DNA of 64,000 bases, from positions 1,798,001 to 1,862,000 of the forward strand of contig CAWCAC010000002.1 of assembly GCA_963793415.1 (NCBI GenBank), in the 5' to 3' direction. Positions 8,076-17,130 of the stretch are shown piece by piece. The first letter of the stretch is position 1. Each line of letters opens with the position of its first letter. Origin of the DNA: CAXMST01 sp963793415 (GTDB lineage: Bacteria; Actinomycetota; Thermoleophilia; Solirubrobacterales; 70-9). A model generated the notes under the pieces. The model saw only the letters and a program-made list of their open reading frames with translations. It was not told the origin of the DNA and did not search any database. A program made the position numbers and the translations under genes.

Positions 8076-9065
8076 TCAACCCTCGCGGACCACGGTCGCC
8101 GGGTCGATGTCGTCGCGCAGACCCTTGAACGCGGGCTGGCGCAGCGTCGCCTCGCGGGTCCACTCGCTGAACTCGACCGAGCAGACGAGCAGCGGCTCGC
8201 AGAAGCGCGGCTTCGGCCGCTTCGGGCCGACCCCGAGCTCGAACGGGTTGACGTCCGTCGCCAGCGGCGCCAGCAGCCGCTCGATCTCGTCGATGCTCCG
8301 CTCCGAGAGGCCGCTGCCGACGCCGCCCGCGTAGACGAGCCGCTGCGGTTCGCCGCGCTCCGCCGCCTGCTCGGGTCCGACGTCCCAGACGCCGAGGATC
8401 AGAGATCCGAGCCGGCCGGCCCGGCCGCCGTCGCCGCCGTAGCTGCCGCCGATCACGAAGTCCTGGCGCTGCTTGATCCGGACCTTGACCCAGTCGCGAC
8501 TGCGGGCGCCGGGTCGGTAGGGGCTGCCGAGCCGCTTCGCAACCACTCCCTCGAGCCGTTGCCGCCTCGCGGCCTCGAGCAGCGAGGGGCCGTCGTCGAG
8601 ATGGTGGCGCGGGGTCATCCAGCGCTCGCCCTGAAGGCCGAGCCCTGCGAGGCGCTCTCTGCGGCGCTCGTAGGGAAGCGTGGTCAGGTCCTCACCGTCG
8701 AGCTCGAGCAGGTCGAAGGCGACGAAGGTGACCGGCGTCTCCGGCGCGCGCCGTGCGATCGTCAGCGGGTCGGTGACCCCCATCCGGCTTTGCAGGAGCT
8801 GGAAGCTGGGCCGTCCGTCGGCCGCGATCGCGACGATCTCGCCGTCGAGCACGGCCGAGTGCTTGGCGAGGGCGGCGCCGAGCGGCTCGAGCTCGGGGTA
8901 GCGGTCGGTGATCAGGCCGCCGCGGCGGTTGCGCAGTCGGACCACCCCCGCCTCGACCTCCGCGATCGCGCGGACGCCGTCCCACTTGATCTCGAACGCC
9001 CATCCGCCTCCGGCCGGGAGCTCCCTCGCGTCGGTAGCGAGCATCGGTGCGTAGCGGGCCGGCAT
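8076..9065 (-). CDS. ligD: ATP-dependent DNA ligase (LigD ligase domain), stand-alone
   Basis: Predicted 329-residue nick-sealing enzyme of end joining. The nucleotidyl-transfer motif EIKWDGVRA near residue 25 contains the lysine that becomes adenylated; ldGEIVA, the EGVVAKR-type motif (LEGVVAKRLG) and WVKVR follow in the standard order, then an OB-fold. The ATG at 9065 (MPARYAPMLA) was chosen because the family begins there; an open frame continues upstream but has no homology. The polymerase is encoded separately, so LigD is split here. The gene is divergent from potA. Confidence 0.92.
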   Translation of the reverse strand: MPARYAPMLATDARELPAGGGWAFEIKWDGVRAIAEVEAGVVRLRNRRGGLITDRYPELEPLGAALAKHSAVLDGEIVAIAADGRPSFQLLQSRMGVTDPLTIARRAPETPVTFVAFDLLELDGEDLTTLPYERRRERLAGLGLQGERWMTPRHHLDDGPSLLEAARRQRLEGVVAKRLGSPYRPGARSRDWVKVRIKQRQDFVIGGSYGGDGGRAGRLGSLILGVWDVGPEQAAERGEPQRLVYAGGVGSGLSERSIDEIERLLAPLATDVNPFELGVGPKRPKPRFCEPLLVCSVEFSEWTREATLRQPAFKGLRDDIDPATVVREG

Positions 9066-9153
9066 CGCGCTCAGGGTAGGGCTGCGGGGCCAGCCGTTGC
9101 CGGTCGGCCTGCCCCGGTGGTGCAACGCCCGACCGAAGATTGGCCAATCCGTT

Positions 9154-9183
9154 TTGACTAAAGACTCCCTAAACGGATAGCGT
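9154..9183 (+). promoter_or_regulatory. Putative promoter of the polyamine transporter operon
   Basis: TTGACT at 9154-9159 and TAGCGT at 9178-9183 are separated by 18 bases and lie 30 bases ahead of the potA ATG. The -35 hexamer is close to consensus; the -10 fits the TAnnnT pattern seen before many genes in this window. Confidence 0.5.
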
Positions 9184-9213
9184 GGCCCAACGCCCGTCAT
9201 CTCGCACGACAAA

Positions 9214-10293
9214 ATGGAGCACGAACTGCACGCAGAGCCCGAAGAGCGGTCACCGAACGCCGACGCCGGCGAATCCGGAGTACCCCTCGACATCCGGCTT
9301 CTCGGCGTCACCAAGTCGTTCGGGGATTTCGTCGCCGTGGACGACATCGCTCTGGACGTGCGCCAAGGGGAGTTCTTCACGCTGCTCGGCCCCTCGGGAT
9401 CGGGCAAGACGACGACCCTGCGGATGATCGCCGGCTTCGAGCTCCCCGACTCCGGCACGGTCGAGCTCGGCGGTCGCGAAGTCACGAAGCTGCCGGCCTA
9501 CGACCGCGAGGTCAACACGGTCTTCCAGGACTACGCCCTGTTCCCACACATGAGCGTCGCCGAGAACGTCGAGTACGGACTGCGGGTCGCCAAGGTGGAC
9601 AAGGCCGAGCGGGCCTCTCGCCGCGGCGAGGCGCTGGAGATGGTTGGGCTTGCCGGCTACGACGGCCGCAAGCCGGCGGAACTCTCGGGTGGGCAGCGCC
9701 AGCGCGTCGCTCTCGCCCGCGCGATCGTCAACCGGCCGCGGGTACTGCTCCTCGACGAGCCGCTGGGCGCTCTCGACCTGAAGCTCCGAGAGCGGCTCCA
9801 GATCGAGCTCAAGCAGATTCAGCAGGAGGTCGGGATCACGTTCCTGTACGTGACCCACGACCAAGACGAGGCGCTGACGATGTCGGACCGGCTCGCGGTC
9901 TTCAACGAGGGGCGGATCGAGCAGGTCGGCGCCCCCGAGGACGTCTATGAGCACCCGGCGAACGACTTCGTCGCCGGCTTTGTCGGAACTTCGAACGTGA
10001 TCGAGCGCGGCGGGCGCACTTTCACCGTGAGGCCGGAGAAGCTCCGGCTGCTCGAGCCGGGGACGCCGGCGGACGGGCTCGAGACCGAGCCCGGAACCGT
10101 CCAGGCAGTGGCTTACACGGGGATGCTCACCCGCTACAGGGTCGAGCTTGAGAAGGGGGGAGAGGTCCAGGTCGTCCGCCAGAACCTCGAGGAGACCTCG
10201 AAAGAGGCCCACGAGCAGCAGGGGAGGCCTGTCCTAATCGGCTGGCGAAGCGAGCACACCGTGCCCGTCGCCATGAGAGAGGAGAACACATGA
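9214..10293 (+). CDS. potA: Spermidine/putrescine-type ABC transporter ATP-binding protein
   Basis: Cytoplasmic ATPase that powers uptake through the two downstream permeases. Visible are Walker A GPSGSGKTTT (~residues 59-68), the Q-loop, signature LSGGQRQRVALARA, Walker B VLLLDEPLGALD and the H-loop THDQDEALTMSDR, followed by a C-terminal TOBE-like domain (FTVRPEKLRLL). At 359 residues it matches PotA. It overlaps potD by 4 bases (ATGA). The substrate is inferred from the family of the binding protein and permeases. Confidence 0.92.
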   Translation: MEHELHAEPEERSPNADAGESGVPLDIRLLGVTKSFGDFVAVDDIALDVRQGEFFTLLGPSGSGKTTTLRMIAGFELPDSGTVELGGREVTKLPAYDREVNTVFQDYALFPHMSVAENVEYGLRVAKVDKAERASRRGEALEMVGLAGYDGRKPAELSGGQRQRVALARAIVNRPRVLLLDEPLGALDLKLRERLQIELKQIQQEVGITFLYVTHDQDEALTMSDRLAVFNEGRIEQVGAPEDVYEHPANDFVAGFVGTSNVIERGGRTFTVRPEKLRLLEPGTPADGLETEPGTVQAVAYTGMLTRYRVELEKGGEVQVVRQNLEETSKEAHEQQGRPVLIGWRSEHTVPVAMREENT

Positions 10294-11489
10294 GTACAAA
10301 TTCAGGCTCCGTTCGATGGGCATGGCTCATCGTTGCGGGGCTGACTCTGTTCATCGCGGCCTTTGCGGCCGGATGCGGAGACAGTGACGACGACAGCAGC
10401 ACGACGGCATCGAGCGACATGCCCACCGAGCTCGGTGAGGGCGAGGGCGAGGTCAACATCGTGGCCTGGGCCGGTTACGTCGAGGACGGCTCCACCGACC
10501 CGGCGGTCGATTGGGTCTCCGACTTCGAGAAGGAGACGGGCTGCAAGGTCAACGTCAAGGTCGGTAACACGTCTGACGAGATGGTCCAGCTGATGCGGAC
10601 CGGCGAGTACGACACGGTGTCGGCTTCCGGTGACGCGACGCTGCGTCTGATCGACGGCGGCGATGTCGTCCCCGTCAACACGGACCTGATCCCGAACTAC
10701 GAGGACGTCTTCGACGCTCTCAAGGAGCAGCCGTTCAACAGCGTCGACGGGCAGATGTACGGCGTTCCGCACGGCCGCGGAGCGAACCTGCTGATGTCGA
10801 ACCCCGAGGACGTGAACCCGGCGCCGACGTCGTGGAGCGCGGTCTTCGACGATGCAGCGGACCAGAGCGGCAACGTGACCGCCTACGACAATCCGATCTA
10901 CATCGCGGACGCCGCGCTGTACCTGATGGCACATGAGCCCGACCTGGGGATCACGAACCCCTACGAGCTCGATCAGGAGCAGTTCGACGCGGCGATCGAG
11001 TTGCTCAAGCAGCAGCGCGAGCACATCGGTGAGTACTGGTCCGACTACACGAAGCAGATCTCGGCGTTCGCCAACGGCGACAGCACGGTCGGGACGACCT
11101 GGCAGGTGATTGCGAACCTGCTCGAGGCGGATGGCGTCAAGGTCGACACCACCCTTCCGGAGGAAGGTTCGACCGGTTGGTCCGACACGTGGATGGTGAG
11201 CTCGGAGGCAGAGCATCCGAACTGCGCCTACATGTGGATGAACCACATCATCTCGCCGGAGGCCAACGCCCAGGTCGCGGAGTGGTTCGGTGAGGCGCCC
11301 TCGAACGAGAAGTCGTGTGCGCTTACCGCGGACAAGAACCACTGCGACATCTACCACGCGGATGACGAGGAGTACTTCGACCAGATCTATTACTGGACGA
11401 CTCCCGTTTCCGACTGTGGCGACGACCGCGGTGACGTCTGTAAGACGTACGACGAGTGGGTCCAGGGTTGGACCGAGGTCAAGGGCTGA
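10290..11489 (+). CDS. potD: Polyamine-type ABC transporter substrate-binding lipoprotein
   Basis: Predicted 399-residue extracellular binding protein of the PotD/PotF class. A lipoprotein signal peptide ends at lipobox AAGC with Cys29, followed by an acidic/Ser-rich linker (DSDDDSS) and then the mature domain (VNIVAWAGYVEDG), the usual start of this family. The phrases DWVSDFEKETGCKVNVK and YGVPHGRGANLLMSN are typical of PotD-like proteins. Several extra cysteines occur in the C-terminal third, probably as disulphides. It is translationally coupled to potA and lies 38 bases before the first permease gene. Confidence 0.92.
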   Translation: MSTNSGSVRWAWLIVAGLTLFIAAFAAGCGDSDDDSSTTASSDMPTELGEGEGEVNIVAWAGYVEDGSTDPAVDWVSDFEKETGCKVNVKVGNTSDEMVQLMRTGEYDTVSASGDATLRLIDGGDVVPVNTDLIPNYEDVFDALKEQPFNSVDGQMYGVPHGRGANLLMSNPEDVNPAPTSWSAVFDDAADQSGNVTAYDNPIYIADAALYLMAHEPDLGITNPYELDQEQFDAAIELLKQQREHIGEYWSDYTKQISAFANGDSTVGTTWQVIANLLEADGVKVDTTLPEEGSTGWSDTWMVSSEAEHPNCAYMWMNHIISPEANAQVAEWFGEAPSNEKSCALTADKNHCDIYHADDEEYFDQIYYWTTPVSDCGDDRGDVCKTYDEWVQGWTEVKG

Positions 11490-11527
11490 TCTCGGGGCCC
11501 TGACCCGCGATCAGCAGCGAGCGATCC

Positions 11528-12424
11528 GTGGAGGCGGCTGACTCACTCGAGCAGCAGCCGAAGAGGTCGGTGGGCCGTAGGCTCGCCGGCCTCTTCCACG
11601 GTCGCACGCGCCTGCAGCTGAGCACGCTCCTGGCAGGTCCGGTCGGCTGGCTCGTCGTCGGCTATCTGGGCTCGCTCGCGATCCTCTTGATCGCGGGTTT
11701 CTGGACGCTCGGCGAGCTCAGCGGCGAGGTCGAGCGCGACTTCACGCTCGAGAACTTCGAGCAGATATTCACCGAGCCGGTCTACCGGTCGATCATCGGC
11801 CGCACGATCCTGATCGCCGCGCTCGTCACCTTCACAGACATCCTCCTGGCGCTGCCGCTGGCGTTCTTCATGGCGAAGGTCGCGCGCAACCGGTCCCGGG
11901 GCATGCTCGTCGTCGCGGTGCTCGTGCCGCTCTGGTCTGCGTACCTGGTCAAGGTCTACGCATGGCGCACGATCCTGAGCCAGGATGGCGCCCTCAACTG
12001 GGCCCTGGAGCCGTTCGGGATCGAGGGCCCCGGCTACGGCAACGTCGCCGTCTGGCTGGTGATGAGCTACATCTGGCTTCCGTACATGGTGATCCCGATC
12101 TACGCGGCGCTCGACCGGATGCCGGACTCGTTGCTGAGCGCGTCCGAGGATCTCGGCGCACATCCGTGGCAGACGTTCCGGCGCGTGGTCCTGCCGCTGA
12201 TCTTCCCCGGCATCGTCGCCGGCTCGATCTTCACCTTCTCGCTGACTCTGGGGGACTACATCGCCCCGCAACTGGTCAGCTCGACTCAGTTCATCGGCAA
12301 CGTCGTCTACTCGAACATCGCAACCGATCTGCCGTTCGCCGCGGCCTTCGCGACGGTGCCGATCATGATCATGATCGTCTACCTCCTGATCGCCCGGCGA
12401 ACCGGGGCGTTCGAGCACGTCTGA
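11528..12424 (+). CDS. potB: Polyamine-type ABC transporter permease 1
   Basis: Six predicted transmembrane helices in 298 residues. The EAA loop that docks on the ATPase is visible (LLSASEDLGAHPWQTFRRVVLPL, about residue 205). It starts with a GTG at 11528. Its stop overlaps the start of the second permease gene (TGATG), which fits a heterodimeric PotB-PotC pore. Substrate is inferred from the operon. Confidence 0.9.
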   Translation: MEAADSLEQQPKRSVGRRLAGLFHGRTRLQLSTLLAGPVGWLVVGYLGSLAILLIAGFWTLGELSGEVERDFTLENFEQIFTEPVYRSIIGRTILIAALVTFTDILLALPLAFFMAKVARNRSRGMLVVAVLVPLWSAYLVKVYAWRTILSQDGALNWALEPFGIEGPGYGNVAVWLVMSYIWLPYMVIPIYAALDRMPDSLLSASEDLGAHPWQTFRRVVLPLIFPGIVAGSIFTFSLTLGDYIAPQLVSSTQFIGNVVYSNIATDLPFAAAFATVPIMIMIVYLLIARRTGAFEHV

Positions 12425-13242
12425 TGAGGCTGTCGCGCCGCTCCGAGGTCGTGCTTCGCATCGCGTCGGGCTTCACGCTCGCGTTCATGTACATCCCGCT
12501 GGCGATCATCTTCGTCTACGCGTTCAACTCGGAGACGGTGATGTCGTGGCCGCCACCCGGCTTCACGCTCGAATGGTTCGGGAAGGCGATCGAGAACGAC
12601 GGCGCCCGCGACGCCTTCTTCCTCTCGATCAGGGCCGGCCTCGCCGCGACTGCGATCGCGATCGTCCTCGGCACACTCGCCTCGCTGGCCGTCGCGCGCT
12701 ACAAGTTCTTCGGCCGGGAAACGATCTCGTTCCTGGTGATCCTGCCGATCGCGCTGCCGGGCATCGTCACCGGCGTCGCCCTGAACACGACGTTCACACA
12801 GATCCTCGGGGTCGACCTGAGCCTGTTCACGATCGTCGTCGGTCACGCAACGTTCTGCATCGTCGTCGTCTACAACAATGTCGTCGCCCGCCTGCGGAGG
12901 CTGTCGAGCAACTTCGAGGAGGCTTCGGCCGACCTCGGCGCGACACCATGGACGACGTTCCGGAGGGTGACGCTGCCGAACATGCGCGGCGCCCTCGTCG
13001 CCGGCGCGCTGCTCGCCTTCGGCCTCTCCTTCGACGAGATCATCGTCACCACGTTCACAGCGGGCGCCGGCGATCAGACCCTGCCGATCTGGATCTTCAC
13101 CAACTTCTCGCGACCGAACCAGCTGCCGATCGTCAACGTCGTCGCCGTGATCGTGATCCTGCTCTCACTGATCCCCGTCTACGCCGCCTACAGGCTGACC
13201 CGCGACGAGGATGGCGTGGGGGCCGGGGCTGCGGTGCCGTAG
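12424..13242 (+). CDS. potC: Polyamine-type ABC transporter permease 2
   Basis: Predicted 272-residue membrane permease with about six helices and an EAA loop (FEEASADLGATPWTTFRRVTLP). The ATG at 12424 overlaps the TGA of potB; a longer frame upstream is only a shadow of potB. It is the last gene of potABCD. The operon order A-D-B-C differs from the E. coli order A-B-C-D. Regulation is not evident beyond the promoter before potA. Confidence 0.9.
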   Translation: MRLSRRSEVVLRIASGFTLAFMYIPLAIIFVYAFNSETVMSWPPPGFTLEWFGKAIENDGARDAFFLSIRAGLAATAIAIVLGTLASLAVARYKFFGRETISFLVILPIALPGIVTGVALNTTFTQILGVDLSLFTIVVGHATFCIVVVYNNVVARLRRLSSNFEEASADLGATPWTTFRRVTLPNMRGALVAGALLAFGLSFDEIIVTTFTAGAGDQTLPIWIFTNFSRPNQLPIVNVVAVIVILLSLIPVYAAYRLTRDEDGVGAGAAVP

Positions 13243-13728
13243 GGAGGGACGCGAGCGCGGGGAGGGGCGTGGCGGGGTCCGGGTGGGACGCTGGCGTGGT
13301 CGAGGGCGCGTGTTGTTTCGGATTGTGGCCGCAGGGTTCAGACCGGGCTGAGATTGCAGTGAGGGAAGGGGTGCGGTCTGTGGTCGGTCACACGCGGCGC
13401 GTGTTTCGTTGCGGTTTCAGGGTGGATTCCCGGTGAGGCCGCGGAAGCGATCCACATTGACCCCGCTATGCGACGCCGATGTGGATCGCGTCGCGCGGGG
13501 CCCGAGCAACAGCTACGCAACTGTGACCCCCACGCGCCTCGCGTGACAAAGGACGGCCCGGCCCCGCCTCGGCACCGCCGGCACCCTCCTCCACCTCATC
13601 CTCTCTGCAAATACCCGGCCGGAGCCCTCGAAGCCCACTCTCGGACGGCCACCACCGCCAACCACCAATGTCCGAAATCGTGGGACAGCCGACTTGCGCG
13701 ACACCACCGGGCAGACCACAATGGCCGC
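13243..13728. other. 486-base non-coding gap
   Basis: No supported gene. It holds a small hairpin after the transporter operon (ACACGC-GGC-GCGTGT, about 13390-13404, followed by TTTCGTT, a possible terminator), the 11-base inverted repeat listed separately, and presumably the promoter of the next gene. Open frames that cross it have arginine-rich translations typical of antisense GC bias. Confidence 0.5.
13447..13489. repeat. 11-base inverted repeat upstream of the FtrA/GlxA-type regulator
   Basis: GCGATCCACAT (13447-13457) and ATGTGGATCGC (13479-13489) are exact reverse complements separated by 21 bases. The centre-to-centre spacing of 32 bases is close to three helical turns, so it could be a two-site operator or a hairpin. 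It lies 240 bases before the regulator start. Confidence 0.4.
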
Positions 13729-14709
13729 ATGGTTGCTGCTCACCGCGTCGTCTTCGTCCTCTACGAGGGAATCCAGAGCCTTGATCTGACCGGGCCGTGG
13801 GAGGTCTTCGAGTCGGCTGTCACCCGGGGCGCCGGCTCGTACGAGCTGCTAGCTGCCTCGCTCGACGGGGGACCGGTCACGACTTCCAGCGGACTCTCGA
13901 TTGGCGCCCACACCCGGCTCTCGGAGGTGACGGCGCTCGACACCCTGGTTGTGCCGGGCGGGTTCGGCACGCGTGCGGCGGTCGGTGACGCGCGGCTCAT
14001 CGGCGAGATCGGCCGTCTCTCTATCGGCGCCCGGCGCACCGCAGCCGTCTGCTCGGGCTCGTTCCTGCTCGGCGCCGCCGGGCTGCTCGACGGCCGCAGG
14101 GCGGTCACCCACTGGGCCTACTGCGACGCTCTCGCCGGGGCCTTCCCGACGGCCGACGTCGACGCCGACCCGATTTACATCCGCGACGGCAACATCTTCA
14201 CCTCGGCCGGGGTCACGGCCGGCATCGACCTGGCGCTGGCCCTCGTCGACGAGGACCACGGGCCCGAGCTCGCACTGGAGATCGCCCGCTGGCTCGTCGT
14301 CTACGCGCAGCGTCCCGGCGGGCAGTCGCAGTTCTCGGTTCAGCTCGCACACCGGGCGGCATCGTCGGATCCGTTCCGTGACCTCCAGAGCTGGATCGCC
14401 GAGAACCTGAGCGAGGACCTCTCGGTCCCGGCGCTCGCCGCCCGTGTCCATCTCTCCGAGCGGCAGCTCGCCCGCCGCTTCCGGGTCGAGCTCGGAGCCA
14501 GCCCCGCCGACTACGTCGAGCAGGCCCGGGTCGAGGCGGCCCGGAGCTGGCTCGAGTACGGCAGCCTCGGGCTGGAGGGCGTCGCCGGTCGGTGCGGGTT
14601 CGCCAGCGCCGAGGTCATGCGCCGCGCCTTTCAGCGCCGACTCGGCACGAGTCCGAGCGCCTACCGCGAGCGCTTTCACCGCGAACGCCTCGCCGGCGCG
14701 ACTTCCTGA
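13729..14709 (+). CDS. GlxA/FtrA-type AraC-family transcriptional regulator with DJ-1/PfpI domain
   Basis: Predicted 326-residue regulator. Residues ~5-175 form a class I glutamine-amidotransferase-like DJ-1/PfpI domain (VVFVLYEGIQSLDLTGPWEVF; VCSGSFLLGAAGLLDGRRAVTHW, with the nucleophile-elbow Cys). Residues ~220-320 form an AraC double helix-turn-helix (LAARVHLSERQLARRF; GRCGFASAEVMRRAFQRRLG). The ATG at 13729 was chosen because the domain begins there; the upstream extension of the open frame is non-homologous. The next gene encodes a stand-alone DJ-1/PfpI protein, a frequent partner of this family and probably its target. Confidence 0.88.
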   Translation: MVAAHRVVFVLYEGIQSLDLTGPWEVFESAVTRGAGSYELLAASLDGGPVTTSSGLSIGAHTRLSEVTALDTLVVPGGFGTRAAVGDARLIGEIGRLSIGARRTAAVCSGSFLLGAAGLLDGRRAVTHWAYCDALAGAFPTADVDADPIYIRDGNIFTSAGVTAGIDLALALVDEDHGPELALEIARWLVVYAQRPGGQSQFSVQLAHRAASSDPFRDLQSWIAENLSEDLSVPALAARVHLSERQLARRFRVELGASPADYVEQARVEAARSWLEYGSLGLEGVAGRCGFASAEVMRRAFQRRLGTSPSAYRERFHRERLAGATS

Positions 14710-14742
14710 TCCACGACCCTTCCGAATCAAGGAGATGACCCG

Positions 14743-15408
14743 ATGCAGGTTGCGATCCCGATCTACGAGGGCTTCACGGCGCTCGACGCGATCGGTCCCT
14801 ACGACGTCCTCCAGAACGTGCCCGGCACCGAGGTCGTGTTCTGCGCCTCCGAGGTCGGCGTCCACCGGACCGAGAATGGCCGGCTCGGTGTCCTCGCCGA
14901 CGCCACGCTCGCCGACGTTCCCGAGCCCGACGTGGTCGTCGTGCCGGGTGGGCTCGGCAACCGCCGTTGGCTCGACGGCCCGAACGCCTACACCGACTGG
15001 CTCGCTTCGGTGCACGAGACCACGACCTGGACGACTTCGGTCTGCACGGGCTCGCTGATGCTCGCGGCTGCCGGCCTGCTCGATGGCGTCGATGCCGCGA
15101 CCCACTGGGCCGCCCGCGAGACGCTCGCCGAGCTCGGCGCAAACCCGGTTGCCGAGCGCGTCGTCGAGCGGGGCAGGATCGTCACCGCGGCCGGCGTCTC
15201 ATCGGGCATCGACATGGCGCTCCGTCTCGTCGAGCGGATGCACGGCGAGATCGCCGCCCAGGCGGTACAGCTCGCGATCGAGTACGACCCCGACCCGCCA
15301 CACGACACCGGCTCGCTCGAGAAGGCGCCGGCGGAGATCGTCGCGGCGGTCCGCGCGGTGATGGAGACCCAGGACGCGGCGGTCGCTGAACGCCTCGGGA
15401 TCGCCTAG
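14743..15408 (+). CDS. DJ-1/PfpI family protein
   Basis: Predicted 221-residue cytoplasmic protein of the class I amidotransferase-like superfamily. It has YEGFTALDAIGPYDVLQ at the N terminus and VCTGSLMLAAAGLLDG around residue 102, with cysteine in the nucleophile-elbow position and a conserved ATHWAARE after it. A good ribosome site (AAGGAGATG) precedes the ATG. The family includes isonitrile hydratases, glyoxalases and stress proteins; the sequence alone does not settle which. It lies 33 bases after the regulator, likely co-transcribed. Its TAG overlaps the convergent MFS stop in the shared CTAG. Confidence 0.88.
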   Translation: MQVAIPIYEGFTALDAIGPYDVLQNVPGTEVVFCASEVGVHRTENGRLGVLADATLADVPEPDVVVVPGGLGNRRWLDGPNAYTDWLASVHETTTWTTSVCTGSLMLAAAGLLDGVDAATHWAARETLAELGANPVAERVVERGRIVTAAGVSSGIDMALRLVERMHGEIAAQAVQLAIEYDPDPPHDTGSLEKAPAEIVAAVRAVMETQDAAVAERLGIA

Positions 15409-17060
15409 CCGGGTGCCGCGACGTCTCCGGGGTCCCGCCTGGCGACGCCGCCGGGTGTGAGCGCGACGTCGGTCTCGATCCGGCGCGGCGCCGGCCGCGG
15501 CGTCGGGGCGCCGCCGACCGGCGGGATCGGCGCCGCGGCGTCGACGGGGTCGGAGCGGCGGATCAGGATCAGCGCCAGGACCAGACCGCAGAGGATCAGC
15601 GCCGCCGAGAGCTTCAAGCTGGTTCCGAGCGCGTCGACGAACGCCTCCCGCAGCGCCTGCTCGACTGCAGCCGACTTGCCTCCGGCGATCTTGTCGAGTG
15701 TCTTCGTCGCGCCCTCGGCGCCGGCGAGGACGCCGTCGAGGCTGCGGGCCTGATCCTCGCTGATCGTGATCCCGGTCTTCGCGACCTCGGTCACGGTCCG
15801 CTCGGCGTTGAGGCTGTTGAAGATCGCGCCGGTGACGGCGACGCCGAGCGTCGCGCCGAGCCCGCTCAGCGTCACCAGCATTCCCGAGGCGGCGCCCGCG
15901 TGCTCGCGACGGACGGCGTTCATCGCCGCCAGATTCATCGGCGTCAGCGCGAAGCCGACGCCGAAGCCCATCAGCGCCGTCGGCAGCCAGAGGTCGGAGT
16001 AGTCGGTCGTCACATCGAGTCCGGAGATCAGCCACACCGCCAGCGCCATCACGGCGAGGCCGGTGGCGATCGGGATCAGCACGCCGACCCTGCCCGCGAC
16101 CTTGCCGCCGGCCGGCGACCCGATCACCATCAGGCCGGTCAGCGGCAGCAGCAGAAGGCCGACTTCGGCCGGCGAGTAGCCGAGGATCTCTTGGAAGTAG
16201 AGCGGCAGGAAGAACAGCAGCGCCCCGAAGGAGAAGTCGAGCACGAAGATCACGATCGTGGCGCCGGCGAAGTTGCGCCGGCGGAAGAAGCCGAAGTCGA
16301 TGATCGGATTCGGGGACCGGCGCTCGACGATCACGAACGAGGCGGCGAGCACGACGGCGGCAACGAGCAGCCCGACGATCGCAACTGAGCCCCAGCCCCA
16401 GGCCGCGCCCTGGATCAGGGCCAGGGTCAGCGAGGTAAGGGCGGTGACAGAGAGGCCGACGCCGAGCAGGTCGACCTCGCGTGGGGCCTCGGGATCGCTC
16501 GACTCGGGCGCCCCCCGCCACGTCGTCACCGCGATCGCGACCGCGATCAGGAAGCAGACGATGAAGATCCAGCGCCAGTCGAGCGCCCCGGTGAGCACGC
16601 CGCCGATCAGCACCCCGATCCCGGATACGAGCTCGGTCGCGGCGCCCCACATGCCGATCGCGGTGCCGCGTTTCTCACCGGTGAAGACGTTGGTGAGGAT
16701 CGACATCGACGCGGGCATGATCATCGCGCCGCCCGCACCTGCGAGGGCGATGCCGGCGATCAGCGCGACGATCCCAGGGGCGGCCGCTGCGACCAGGGAG
16801 CCGAGGCCGAAGAGGGCGGTGCCGAGCAGCATGAAGCGCTTGCGGCCGAAGATGTCCGCGAGCCGCCCGGCTGCGATCAGGAAGGCCGAGAACGGGATCA
16901 TGAAAGCGGTCACGGCCCACTGCAGCTCGGCGATCGAGGTGCCGAAGTCGGCGTGGATCTGCGGCAGCGCGACGACGACGGCGGCCGTCGGCAGCTGCAC
17001 GATCCCGGCTCCGGCGACGGTCGCGGTAAGGGTCAGCGGACGGCTCGCGGGTCGAGACAC
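15405..17060 (-). CDS. MFS transporter, DHA2 (14-helix) drug/proton antiporter type
   Basis: Predicted 551-residue membrane protein with about 14 helices. Motif A-like LADIFGRKRFMLLG lies after helix 2, ALAGAGGAMIMPASMSIL resembles the helix 5 antiporter motif, and the length fits DHA2 exporters of the EmrB/QacA type. The GTG at 17060 is the first start of the hydrophobic frame. It is divergent from trpS and convergent with the DJ-1 gene, sharing bases of both stop codons. The substrate is unknown; the proximity to the FtrA/GlxA-type regulator is not proof of shared control. Confidence 0.88.
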   Translation of the reverse strand: MSRPASRPLTLTATVAGAGIVQLPTAAVVVALPQIHADFGTSIAELQWAVTAFMIPFSAFLIAAGRLADIFGRKRFMLLGTALFGLGSLVAAAAPGIVALIAGIALAGAGGAMIMPASMSILTNVFTGEKRGTAIGMWGAATELVSGIGVLIGGVLTGALDWRWIFIVCFLIAVAIAVTTWRGAPESSDPEAPREVDLLGVGLSVTALTSLTLALIQGAAWGWGSVAIVGLLVAAVVLAASFVIVERRSPNPIIDFGFFRRRNFAGATIVIFVLDFSFGALLFFLPLYFQEILGYSPAEVGLLLLPLTGLMVIGSPAGGKVAGRVGVLIPIATGLAVMALAVWLISGLDVTTDYSDLWLPTALMGFGVGFALTPMNLAAMNAVRREHAGAASGMLVTLSGLGATLGVAVTGAIFNSLNAERTVTEVAKTGITISEDQARSLDGVLAGAEGATKTLDKIAGGKSAAVEQALREAFVDALGTSLKLSAALILCGLVLALILIRRSDPVDAAAPIPPVGGAPTPRPAPRRIETDVALTPGGVARRDPGDVAAPG

Positions 17061-17130
17061 GACGCCGCCAGTCTATGCCGAGCCACAACCCGCAGGTGTG
17101 CCGTGCGATCTGGACTAGGCTGCCGTCTCC

